From an uncultured Collinsella sp. (GTDB lineage: Bacteria > Actinomycetota > Coriobacteriia > Coriobacteriales > Coriobacteriaceae): a stretch of DNA of 19,809 nt. Below are positions 13,145 to 19,809 of the stretch, piece by piece. Made by a program: the position numbers and the translations under genes. The notes below the pieces were generated by a model, which saw nothing but the letters and a program-made list of their open reading frames with translations, was not told the DNA's origin and did no database searches. Location: the NCBI GenBank assembly GCA_902496005.1, contig CABUZI010000021.1:1-19809 (forward strand). The letters run 5' to 3'. Numbering within the stretch: position 1 is the stretch's first letter; every line of letters starts with the position of its first letter.

Positions 13145-13522
13145 TTGCCTACTATTAACCAGCTGGTTCGCCAGGGCCGTCGTTCCGTGCCCAAGAAGTC
13201 CAAGAACGCTGCTCTGCAGCACAACTCCCAGAAGCGCGGCGTGTGCACCCGCGTCTTCACCACGAGCCCCAAGAAGCCGAACTCGGCTCTTCGTAAGGTT
13301 GCCCGTGTTCGCCTCGTCAACGGCATCGAAGTTACTGCTTACATCCCGGGTGAGGGCCACAACCTGCAGGAGCACTCCATCGTGCTCGTCCGCGGCGGTC
13401 GTGTCCGTGACCTCCCTGGTGTCCGTTATCACGTCATCCGTGGCGCCTACGACGCTGCTCCGGTCCAGAACCGTATGCAGGCCCGTTCCAAGTACGGTGC
13501 TAAGCGCCCCAAGGCTAAATAA
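13145..13522 (+). CDS. rpsL: 30S ribosomal protein S12
   Basis: This 125-residue protein lies at the decoding centre and controls translational accuracy. The start is TTG, with AAGGAG (13133-13138) 6 nt upstream, giving MPTINQLVR as in the family. Conserved segments include QKRGVCTRV, PKKPNSALRKVARVRL (42-57), GEGHNLQEHS and LPGVRYH. K43, a classic streptomycin position, is retained. Position 88 is Arg (codon 13406-13408, in GGRVRDLPG), where E. coli and M. tuberculosis have Lys. The neighbouring Asp89, the beta-methylthiolation site in E. coli, is retained. It is the first gene of the str operon. Confidence 0.97.
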   Translation: MPTINQLVRQGRRSVPKKSKNAALQHNSQKRGVCTRVFTTSPKKPNSALRKVARVRLVNGIEVTAYIPGEGHNLQEHSIVLVRGGRVRDLPGVRYHVIRGAYDAAPVQNRMQARSKYGAKRPKAK

Positions 13523-13595
13523 GCCAGATAACGTTTTGATACTTTCGCCGTGTGCCGCCTAAGCGCCGCACGGTAGACACTTAAGGAGATTTCAC

Positions 13596-14069
13596 ATGCC
13601 GCGTCGTGCAGCAGCTAATCGTCGTGAGGTTCAGCCTGACGCCGTTTACAACAACCGCCTGGTGACTCAGCTCATCAACAAGGTCCTTCTTGACGGCAAG
13701 AAGGCCACCGCTGAGCGCATCGTTTACACCGCTTTCGAGATCGTTGCCGAGAAGTCCGAGGGTGGCGACGCTCTCGCTACCTTCAAGAAGGCTATGGACA
13801 ACGTCAAGCCCACGCTCGAGGTTAAGCCCAAGCGTGTCGGTGGCGCTACCTATCAGGTCCCGATGGAGGTCAACTCCCGTCGTTCCACCGCTCTGGGTAT
13901 CCGCTGGATCGTCAACTTCTCCCGCGCTCGCAAGGAGAAGACCATGGCCGAGCGTCTCGCCAACGAGATCCTCGACGCTTCCAACGGCCTGGGCGCTTCC
14001 GTCAAGAAGCGTGAGGACGTCTTCAAGATGGCCGAGGCCAACCGCGCGTTCTCTCACTATCGTTGGTAA
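13596..14069 (+). CDS. rpsG: 30S ribosomal protein S7
   Basis: At 157 residues it has the usual S7 length. S7 nucleates assembly of the 30S head and contacts the E-site tRNA. Typical segments are MPRRAAANRREVQPD at the N terminus, LINKVLLDGKKATAERIVY (about 28-46), GGATYQVPMEV, ALGIRWIV and NRAFSHYRW at the end. AAGGAGAT (13583-13590) supports the ATG. The 73-nt spacer after rpsL contains an imperfect hairpin (13548-13573). In E. coli the equivalent spacer is the S7 autoregulatory site, so a similar role is possible here but not shown. fusA follows after 19 nt, as part of the same operon. Confidence 0.97.
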   Translation: MPRRAAANRREVQPDAVYNNRLVTQLINKVLLDGKKATAERIVYTAFEIVAEKSEGGDALATFKKAMDNVKPTLEVKPKRVGGATYQVPMEVNSRRSTALGIRWIVNFSRARKEKTMAERLANEILDASNGLGASVKKREDVFKMAEANRAFSHYRW

Positions 14070-14088
14070 GTTAAGGTAAGGAACTAAC

Positions 14089-16188
14089 ATGGCTAAGCCT
14101 AAGTACAAGCTTTCCGATACCCGTAACATCGGCATCATGGCCCACATCGATGCCGGTAAGACCACCACGACCGAGCGTATTCTTTACTACACCGGTAAGA
14201 CCCACAAGATCGGTGAGGTCCATGAGGGCGCTGCCACCATGGACTGGATGGTTCAGGAGCAGGAGCGCGGCGTAACCATTACCTCCGCTGCTACCACGTG
14301 CTTCTGGAACAAGGACGGTAAGGACTACCGCATCCAGATCATCGACACCCCGGGCCACGTTGACTTCACCGCCGAGGTCGAGCGCTGCCTGCGCGTCCTC
14401 GATGGCGCTGTCGCCGTCTTCGACGCCGTTGCCGGCGTTCAGCCCCAGTCTGAGACCGTTTGGCGTCAGGCTTCCACCTTCAACGTCCCCCGCATCGCTT
14501 TCATCAACAAGTATGACCGCGTGGGCGCTGACTTCTTCAACGCTATCGAGACCATGAAGGATCGTCTCGACGCTAACGCCGTGGCCGCTCAGGTCCCGAT
14601 GGGCGCCGAGGACAACTTCTGGGGCGTCATCGACCTGGTCACCATGACTGCATGGGACTTCAAGGCCGACGAGAAGGGTATGACCTACCCCGAGCCGATG
14701 GACGAGATCCCGGCTGAGTTTGCCGACATCGCAGCCACCAAGCGCGAGGAGCTCCTTGACGCTGCTGCCAGCTTTGACGACGAGCTCATGGAGAAGATCC
14801 TCATGGAGGAGGACTTCACCGTCGAGGAGCTCAAGGCTGCTCTGCGCAAGGGTGTTCTGGCCAATGAGCTCAACCTCGTCTTCGTGGGCTCCGCCTACAA
14901 GAACAAGGGCGTTCAGGAGCTGCTCGACGCTGTCGTCGACTACCTGCCCAGCCCGCTCGACGTTGAGGCCGTCACCGGTACCGATCCGGACACCGGCGAG
15001 GAGATCCAGCGTCATCCTTCCTTCGACGAGCCCTTCTCCGGCCTGGTCTTCAAGATCATGACCGATCCGTTCGTCGGTAAGCTCACCTATGTCCGCGTTT
15101 ACTCCGGCCGCGCCGAGTCCGGCTCCTACGTTGTTAACGCTTCCAACGGTCAGCGCGAGCGCCTCGGCCGCATCCTCGAGATGAACGCCGCCGAGCGTAT
15201 CGACCGTGACGACGCTGCCGCCGGCGACATCGTCGCTTGCGTCGGCTTCAAGAACTCCACCACCGGCGACACCCTGTGCGCCGAGGGCAAGGAGATCGTC
15301 CTCGAGAAGATCGAGTTCGCTAAGCCCGTTATCGACGTTGCCATCGAGCCCAAGACCAAGGCCGAGCAGGACAAGATGTCCCTGGCTCTGACCAAGCTCG
15401 CCGAGGAGGACCCGACCTTCCAGGTGTCCACCAACCACGAGACCGGCCAGACCATCATCGCCGGCATGGGCGAGCTGCACCTCGAGATCATCGTCGACCG
15501 TCTGCTCCGCGAGTTCAAGGTTGACGCTAACGTTGGTAAGCCCCAGGTTGCCTACCGCGAGACCGCTGGTCACGACGTCGAGAAGGCTGAGGGCAAGTTC
15601 GTCCGTCAGTCCGGTGGTCGCGGTCAGTATGGCCACGCCGTCATCAAGCTCGAGAAGATGGAGGAGGGCTTCGGCTACGAGTTCGTCAACGCTATCGTCG
15701 GCGGCGTCGTGCCCAAGGAGTACATCCCGTCCATCGACAAGGGCATCCAGGAGGCCCTGAACACCGGTGTTATCGCCGGCTTCCCGGTCCTCGACGTTAA
15801 GGTCACCCTGTTCGACGGTTCTTACCACGAGGTCGACTCCTCCGAGGCCGCCTTCAAGATCGCCGGTTCCATGGCTATCAAGGACGCCCTCAAGAAGTCC
15901 GATCCGCAGCTGCTCGAGCCGATCATGGCTGTCGAGGTCGAGACCCCCGAGCAGTACATGGGCGACGTTATGGGCAACCTCTCCGGTCGCCGCGGCAAGA
16001 TCGAGGGCATGGAGGATCGCAAGAACAGCAAGCTCATCCGTGCCAAGGTGCCGCTGGGCGAGATGTTCGGTTACGCTACCGACCTTCGCTCCCAGACCCA
16101 GGGCCGTGCATCCTACACGATGCAGTTCGACTCTTATGAGCCCGCGCCCAAGTCCATCGTGGACGAGGTCATGAGCAAGAACGCCTAA
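14089..16188 (+). CDS. fusA: Translation elongation factor G
   Basis: The 699-residue GTPase moves tRNA and mRNA through the ribosome after peptide bond formation, and helps recycle ribosomes. The G domain shows the P-loop AHIDAGKT (18-25), the switch I segment RGVTITSAATTCFW, DTPGHVDF (86-93, with the catalytic His90) and NKYD (140-143, a variant of the usual NKMD). Domain IV contains SGGRGQYGHAVIKLE. Domain V carries the LSGRRGKIEGMEDR region. Length and domains are complete. The ATG has AAGGA (14078-14082) 6 nt upstream. No tuf gene follows; instead rpsJ comes after 60 nt containing a 6-bp hairpin (16214-16230). Confidence 0.98.
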   Translation: MAKPKYKLSDTRNIGIMAHIDAGKTTTTERILYYTGKTHKIGEVHEGAATMDWMVQEQERGVTITSAATTCFWNKDGKDYRIQIIDTPGHVDFTAEVERCLRVLDGAVAVFDAVAGVQPQSETVWRQASTFNVPRIAFINKYDRVGADFFNAIETMKDRLDANAVAAQVPMGAEDNFWGVIDLVTMTAWDFKADEKGMTYPEPMDEIPAEFADIAATKREELLDAAASFDDELMEKILMEEDFTVEELKAALRKGVLANELNLVFVGSAYKNKGVQELLDAVVDYLPSPLDVEAVTGTDPDTGEEIQRHPSFDEPFSGLVFKIMTDPFVGKLTYVRVYSGRAESGSYVVNASNGQRERLGRILEMNAAERIDRDDAAAGDIVACVGFKNSTTGDTLCAEGKEIVLEKIEFAKPVIDVAIEPKTKAEQDKMSLALTKLAEEDPTFQVSTNHETGQTIIAGMGELHLEIIVDRLLREFKVDANVGKPQVAYRETAGHDVEKAEGKFVRQSGGRGQYGHAVIKLEKMEEGFGYEFVNAIVGGVVPKEYIPSIDKGIQEALNTGVIAGFPVLDVKVTLFDGSYHEVDSSEAAFKIAGSMAIKDALKKSDPQLLEPIMAVEVETPEQYMGDVMGNLSGRRGKIEGMEDRKNSKLIRAKVPLGEMFGYATDLRSQTQGRASYTMQFDSYEPAPKSIVDEVMSKNA

Positions 16189-16248
16189 GTTCGAGCTCCC
16201 TGTTACGTAATCCGCGAGAACATCTCTCGCACTCTTTGGAGGTTTAAG

Positions 16249-16557
16249 TTGGCTACCCAGAAGATCCGCATTCGCCTCAAGGGCTATGATCACGAGGTCG
16301 TCGATCAGTCCGCGAAGCTCATCGTTGAGACCGCTCAGAAGACCGGCGCTCGCGTTTCCGGTCCTGTCCCCCTGCCCACCGAGCGCAACCTGTACACGGT
16401 TATCCGCTCGCCGCACGTGAACAAGGACTCCCGTGAGCAGTTCGAGATGCGCACCCACAAGCGCCTCATCGACATCCTCGACCCCACCTCGGGCACCGTT
16501 GATTCGCTCATGCGTCTCGACCTTCCCGCTGGCGTCGACATCGACATCAAGCTCTAA
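16249..16557 (+). CDS. rpsJ: 30S ribosomal protein S10
   Basis: This 102-residue protein matches S10 throughout: KIRIRLKGYDHEVVDQSAK, GPVPLPTERNLYTVIRSPHV, and REQFEMRTHKRLIDILDPTS. S10 is a 30S head protein and, as NusE with NusB, an antitermination factor. The start is TTG, with GGAGG (16238-16242) 6 nt upstream, giving MATQKIRI. It is placed 60 nt after fusA, probably cotranscribed with it. A 14-bp perfect terminator follows, so rpsJ is separated from rplC and the rest of the classical S10 operon, which are not in the window. Confidence 0.97.
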   Translation: MATQKIRIRLKGYDHEVVDQSAKLIVETAQKTGARVSGPVPLPTERNLYTVIRSPHVNKDSREQFEMRTHKRLIDILDPTSGTVDSLMRLDLPAGVDIDIKL

Positions 16558-16578
16558 GCGATATCGCTCATAGCTTAC

Positions 16579-16614
16579 AGAGCCCCGCTACCATTACGGT
16601 AGCGGGGCTCTTTT
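16579..16614 (+). terminator. Rho-independent terminator of the str operon after rpsJ
   Basis: AGAGCCCCGCTACC (16579-16592) pairs perfectly with GGTAGCGGGGCTCT (16598-16611) around ATTAC, followed by TTTT and then G and TTTT. On the minus strand no T-run follows, so it acts mainly on rpsJ and not on the convergent birA. Confidence 0.95.
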
Positions 16615-16672
16615 GTTTTGAATGATGGTTTGGACTGCCGGGTATTGCTGCCGAGTAGGTGGCTGCGGCGCC

Positions 16673-17449
16673 CTATTCGCTCAAGGGGCGCAGCGATGCC
16701 TCCTCAAAATGGAAGGATCGCACGCCGCCTTCCGTTTCGATACACGCGCGACCAAAGGCATCGACGGTTTTAAAGATGCCGCGTGCCAGCTCGTCACCGG
16801 CAGGGGAACGGGCGATAACGTGCTCCCCAATCCAATTGAGGTGAGCGACATATTCGCCGTGGACGGGCGCGAGTGGTCCGGCGTTATCTTCCATGGCGTT
16901 GAGACGCTCTGCCCACGCGTTCACAGCGTTTACGACGGTGTGATAGACCTCCTTGAGTAACACATCGACGGCGGGAACGTTCTCGTTGAGATCCGAGAGA
17001 CCGATTGCCGGCAGGCCGCCATCGGGAACCTCCGAGGGCACATAGTTCACATTGACGCCAATGCCGCAGACGGCGAAAGGTTTGCCGTCGTTATCGCGTG
17101 CGGCCTCGACCAGAATACCGCCGAGCTTGCGCCCTCGCGCGACCAGATCGTTGGGCCATTTGAGGTCAATCTCGTTTGCAAGGCCCTGCATTTCGAGCGC
17201 CTCGAGCACCGCTAGGCCGCTGACGGCGGCAAGACCAGAGTACTTTGCAGGATTAACGCATGGGCGCAGAACAATCGAAAGCAATAGGTTGCCGGCGGTT
17301 GAATCCCACTTGTGGCCGCGCCGGCCGCGTCCTGCTGTCTGAGCCCGGGCGGCAAGTCCTGTGCCGTGCGGCGCTCCCTGTTTTCCTGCTTCGAGCAGGT
17401 CATCGTTGGTCGATCCGGTTACGTCGACCACCGTTAAACGAGAATCCAT
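16673..17449 (-). CDS. birA: Biotin--[acetyl-CoA-carboxylase] ligase (class I, no DNA-binding domain)
   Basis: This 258-residue enzyme activates biotin as biotinyl-AMP and attaches it to the biotin carrier protein of acetyl-CoA carboxylase. The signature GRGRRGHKW is at 40-48, KWPNDL at 97-102 and GRKLGGILVEA at about 106-116, with GIGVNVNY after it. Residue 1 lies directly before the catalytic domain (DVTGSTNDDLLEAG). There is therefore no N-terminal helix-turn-helix, and it cannot repress biotin genes as E. coli BirA does. The minus-strand ATG has AGGAGG about 11 nt upstream. It is convergent with rpsJ and divergent from fabH. The pairing with fabH makes sense, since carboxylase makes the malonyl group used in fatty acid synthesis. 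Confidence 0.92.
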   Translation of the reverse strand: MDSRLTVVDVTGSTNDDLLEAGKQGAPHGTGLAARAQTAGRGRRGHKWDSTAGNLLLSIVLRPCVNPAKYSGLAAVSGLAVLEALEMQGLANEIDLKWPNDLVARGRKLGGILVEAARDNDGKPFAVCGIGVNVNYVPSEVPDGGLPAIGLSDLNENVPAVDVLLKEVYHTVVNAVNAWAERLNAMEDNAGPLAPVHGEYVAHLNWIGEHVIARSPAGDELARGIFKTVDAFGRACIETEGGVRSFHFEEASLRPLSE

Positions 17450-17528
17450 AACAGCTGCTACCTCCTAAGGTAATAAGGCAATCGCGTAATGGTGTCGAGA
17501 GATAGACACAATGTGAAGCCTTTGTCGC

Positions 17529-17557
17529 ATTTGAACAATTTAATGTTAACACGTCAA
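17529..17557 (-). promoter_or_regulatory. Candidate birA promoter overlapping the direct repeat
   Basis: On the minus strand TTGACG (17557-17552) and TCAAAT (17534-17529) are 17 bp apart. The -35 lies inside the first direct repeat (17544-17562), so a protein bound there could block or modulate birA transcription. A small inverted repeat GTGTC/GACAC (17492-17509) lies in the resulting leader. Confidence 0.45.
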
Positions 17558-17610
17558 CAACGACTGAAATGCGTTATCCTCTCTTGGTCGATGTAAACAC
17601 GTCAACAACG
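17544..17610. promoter_or_regulatory. Pair of 19-bp direct repeats in the birA-fabH intergenic region
   Basis: The two units, 17544-17562 and 17592-17610, are identical at 18 of 19 positions (TGTTAACACGTCAACAACG; the fourth base is A in the second). Their starts are 48 bp apart. The core GTTAAC-AC-GTCAAC of the first unit is itself nearly palindromic. They flank a fabH -10 candidate, TATCCT (17575-17580), which has no good -35. This fits operator sites for a regulator of birA and the fab cluster, identity unknown. It does not look like FapR or FabT sites as I recall them. Confidence 0.5.
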
Positions 17611-17625
17611 CAAAGGAGGTTAGTG

Positions 17626-18585
17626 ATGGGTTTCACGATTCTTGGAACAGGCTCGGCGCTTCCTAAGCGCAGTGTTTCCAATGACGAGCTGTCTGAGTTC
17701 CTCGATACCTCGGATGAGTGGATTTTTACCCGCACAGGTATCAAGAGCCGCCACGTCTGCTCCACCGAGTCACTTGACGACCTCGCCGTAGCGGCGAGCG
17801 AGCGGGCACTCCAGGTGTCCGGAATCGACGCCAGCCAGCTGGATCTGATCGTCTGCTCGACGACGACGGGTGATCATCTTGTTCCCGCTGAGGCGTGTGC
17901 CGTTGCCGAGCGTCTGGGCGCGACGTGCCCTGCCTTCGATGTCTCGGCGGCCTGCGCCGGCTTCGTATTTGCGCTCGATGTCGCCGAGGGCTATATCGCC
18001 CGAGGACGAGCCAAGCATGTGCTTGTCGTTGCTGCCGAGCAGATGACGCGCGCGCTTGACTGGACAGATCGCGCCACGTGCGTGCTCTTTGGTGACGGCG
18101 CGGGTGCTGCAGTGATAGAAGCTGGGGGAGACAGCCCCCTTGCCGTCGAGCTTTCGACGGCGCCCGACGTCGAGACGTTGCGCGTTCCCGGTCTGATCGG
18201 CACCTCGCCGTTTAAGGACTCCGCAGATAGTGAGAGCGTGCTGTCCATGAAAGGCCGCCGCGTGTTCAAGTTCGGCGTCAACGCCATCTGCGACACGGTC
18301 CATAAGCTTGCGATCGATGCGGGCATTTCGGTCGAAGACATCGATCATTTTGTATTCCATCAGGCTAACGAACGAATCCTGAGTCAGGCGGTCAAGCGCC
18401 TCGGCGTGCCAGACGAGCGCGTGGTTCGAACGCTGCGCGAGACCGGCAACATTTCGAGCGCCTGCATTCCCTTTGCGCTTGACCGGCTGGCACGTACCGA
18501 CGCACTGACTGCGGGCGACACCATCGCCCTCGTTGGATTTGGCGCCGGTTTGGATATAGGTGGCTATCTACTTCGCTGGAAGTAG
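17626..18585 (+). CDS. fabH: Beta-ketoacyl-ACP synthase III
   Basis: This 319-residue enzyme starts fatty acid synthesis by condensing an acyl-CoA primer with malonyl-ACP. The catalytic triad is clear: C110 in SAACAGF, H245 in FHQANE and N275 in TGNISSACIP, matching C112, H244 and N274 of E. coli. The N terminus (MGFTILGTGSALPKRSVSND) and the C-terminal GFGAGLDIGGYLLRW are typical. The ATG at 17626 is chosen because AAAGGAGG (17612-17619) lies 6 nt upstream; earlier in-frame starts lack a ribosome site. It is the first gene of fabH-acpP-fabK. Confidence 0.96.
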   Translation: MGFTILGTGSALPKRSVSNDELSEFLDTSDEWIFTRTGIKSRHVCSTESLDDLAVAASERALQVSGIDASQLDLIVCSTTTGDHLVPAEACAVAERLGATCPAFDVSAACAGFVFALDVAEGYIARGRAKHVLVVAAEQMTRALDWTDRATCVLFGDGAGAAVIEAGGDSPLAVELSTAPDVETLRVPGLIGTSPFKDSADSESVLSMKGRRVFKFGVNAICDTVHKLAIDAGISVEDIDHFVFHQANERILSQAVKRLGVPDERVVRTLRETGNISSACIPFALDRLARTDALTAGDTIALVGFGAGLDIGGYLLRWK

Positions 18586-18637
18586 TCGCACATAGGAAAT
18601 AAAAACGCCCCTAGGGCACAAACAAAGGAGAACTACC

Positions 18638-18874
18638 ATGGCAGATCAGAAGACCTTCGAGCGCGTTTGCGACGTTATCCGCGAGACCGCTGGCCTTGAC
18701 GACGTCGAGATGAAGCCCGAGTCCACGCTCGAGGAGATTGGCCTCGACAGCCTGGGCACCGTCGAGATCCTCGTCGCCGTCGAGGACGAGTTTGGCATTG
18801 AGCTCGATACCGAGGAGAACCCCAAGACGGTCGGCGAGTTCGCCGATACGGTCGAGGCGGCATTGGAGAAGTAG
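18638..18874 (+). CDS. acpP: Acyl carrier protein
   Basis: This 78-residue acidic protein carries growing acyl chains on a phosphopantetheine arm attached to Ser38, in the conserved GLDSLGTVEI. Helix II (SLGTVEILVAVEDEFGIEL) and the C-terminal helix (GEFADTVEAALEK) fit the four-helix ACP fold. AAAGGAG (18624-18630) supports the ATG. It lies 52 nt after fabH and 2 nt before fabK. The tight packing means translational coupling to fabK and a role as the main fatty acid ACP, not a polyketide ACP. Confidence 0.95.
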   Translation: MADQKTFERVCDVIRETAGLDDVEMKPESTLEEIGLDSLGTVEILVAVEDEFGIELDTEENPKTVGEFADTVEAALEK

Positions 18875-18876
18875 AG

Positions 18877-19809
18877 ATGCTCAAGACTCCTCTCTGCGAG
18901 CTGCTCGGCATCGAAAAGCCCGTGTTCCAGGGCGGCATGGCCTGGATTGCCGATGCCTCGCTGGCATCGGCCGTGTCCGAGGCCGGCGGGTTGGGAATCA
19001 TCGCGGCCATGAATGCCGACGCCAACTGGCTGCGCGATCAGATTCACGAGCTGCGCACCAAGACGGATAAGCCCTTTGGTGTGAACGTCATGCTTATGAG
19101 CCCGTTTGCCGACCAGGTCGCGCAGGTTGTGATTGACGAGCAGGTGCCGGTCGTCGTGACGGGTGCCGGCAATCCCACCAAGTACATGAAGGCTTGGAAC
19201 GACGCTGGCATCAAGGTCATCCCGGTCGTTGCCTCGGTGGCGCTGGCGCGTCTCGTGGCGCGTCGTGGGGCCACCGCCGTGGTTGCCGAAGGCACCGAAT
19301 CGGGTGGACATATTGGCGAGACATCGACGATGGCGCTCGTTCCGCAGGTTGTCGACGCGGTCGATGTCCCCGTTGTGGCAGCTGGTGGTATCGCCGATGG
19401 TCGCGGCGTGGCAGCGGCCTTTATGCTTGGCGCCGCTGGCGTCCAGGTGGGAACACGCTTTCTGGTCGCAAACGAGTGCACCGTATCCGAACAGTACAAA
19501 GAGCTGGTGCTCAAGGCAGGAGACACCTCGACGCGCGCGACTGGCCGTTCGACGGGGCATCCGGTGCGTGCGCTTAAGAGCCCCTTCACCAACGCGTATG
19601 CCAAGAACGAGGCGGCGGGCGCAAGCCCCGAGGAGCTCGGGGCCATGGGCACGGGCGCGCTTCGTAAAGCCGCAAAGGACGGTAATTACGAAGAGGGTTC
19701 GTTTTTGTGCGGACAGGTTGCCGGTATGGTCAACGAACGCCAAAGCGCACGTGAAATCGTTGACGACCTGGTCGATGGTGCCGAGCGCGTTCTGAAGGGT
19801 GCGTCCACA
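18877..19809 (+). CDS. fabK: Enoyl-ACP reductase II (partial, runs off the window end)
   Basis: The reading frame is open to the last base: 311 residues with no stop, close to the full ~310-325 of the family. FabK is an FMN enzyme that reduces the enoyl-ACP double bond in the last step of each elongation cycle, replacing FabI. Visible are FQGGMAWIAD (17-26), PFGVNVMLMSP, VVTGAGNPTKYM, GTESGGHIGE with the catalytic His145, and VVAAGGIADGRG with GAAGVQVGTRF in the FMN phosphate-binding part. FabK rather than nitronate monooxygenase is favoured by this full motif set and by its place directly after acpP. GGAGAA (18865-18870) lies 6 nt before the ATG. FabK-type enzymes are intrinsically insensitive to triclosan. 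Confidence 0.93.
   Translation, partial: MLKTPLCELLGIEKPVFQGGMAWIADASLASAVSEAGGLGIIAAMNADANWLRDQIHELRTKTDKPFGVNVMLMSPFADQVAQVVIDEQVPVVVTGAGNPTKYMKAWNDAGIKVIPVVASVALARLVARRGATAVVAEGTESGGHIGETSTMALVPQVVDAVDVPVVAAGGIADGRGVAAAFMLGAAGVQVGTRFLVANECTVSEQYKELVLKAGDTSTRATGRSTGHPVRALKSPFTNAYAKNEAAGASPEELGAMGTGALRKAAKDGNYEEGSFLCGQVAGMVNERQSAREIVDDLVDGAERVLKGAST

Noticed and set aside
14071..16458. A 795-codon minus-strand open frame across fusA and rpsJ
   Set aside because: It is codon-aligned antisense to fusA and rpsJ; the cause is the same codon bias, not a gene.
16622..16960. A 112-codon plus-strand frame opposite birA
   Set aside because: It is antisense to birA, whose motifs are clear, and no domain is recognisable.
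18646..19743. A 365-codon minus-strand frame across acpP and fabK
   Set aside because: It lies wholly antisense to two clearly recognised genes and has no recognisable motif.

Overview
The window looks like a chromosomal core region of a high-GC Gram-positive bacterium of the class Coriobacteriia, probably Collinsella or a close relative. I infer this from the actinobacterial architecture of RpoB and RpoC, the high-GC codon use with strong Shine-Dalgarno sites, and a FabH/ACP/FabK fatty acid cluster. The genus was judged from protein similarity by memory and was not searched.

Layout, left to right. Positions 1-369 hold the right half of a structured repeat, a promoter and the L10 leader with its attenuator. 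They feed rplJ-rplL (370-1371), which ends at a strong terminator. A separate galU transcription unit follows (1684-2592). Next is rpoB-rpoC (2880-10853), which codes for the two large RNA polymerase subunits and ends at a 14-bp terminator. An ECF sigma factor and its membrane anti-sigma partner (11055-12600) sit between rpoC and the str operon, bracketed by a 37-bp inverted repeat. After a ~500-bp spacer with a ~139-bp imperfect palindrome come rpsL-rpsG-fusA-rpsJ (13145-16557). rpsJ is closed off by its own terminator and is not followed by rplC. birA is on the minus strand (16673-17449). It diverges from a type II fatty acid synthesis cluster, fabH-acpP-fabK (17626 to the window end), and the shared intergenic region carries a 19-bp direct repeat.

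Functionally the window joins ribosome stalk proteins, core RNA polymerase, translation elongation and the decoding-site ribosomal proteins with a stress sigma module. The biotin ligase/FAS block is logically linked, since BirA activates the acetyl-CoA carboxylase that makes the malonyl donor used by FabH.

The most striking feature is in RpoC. After the universal beta-prime core there are about 230 extra residues. They include a domain that aligns without gaps to the C-terminal DNA-binding domain of the RNA polymerase alpha subunit, keeping most of its DNA-contact residues. RpoB has an ~8-residue insertion in fork loop 2, beside the rifampicin region. Together they suggest a remodelled RNA polymerase. 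Other points of note are a bulged hairpin repeated upstream of two ribosomal operons with a compensatory base change, an Arg at S12 position 88, and a LexA-box-like palindrome upstream of rpoB.
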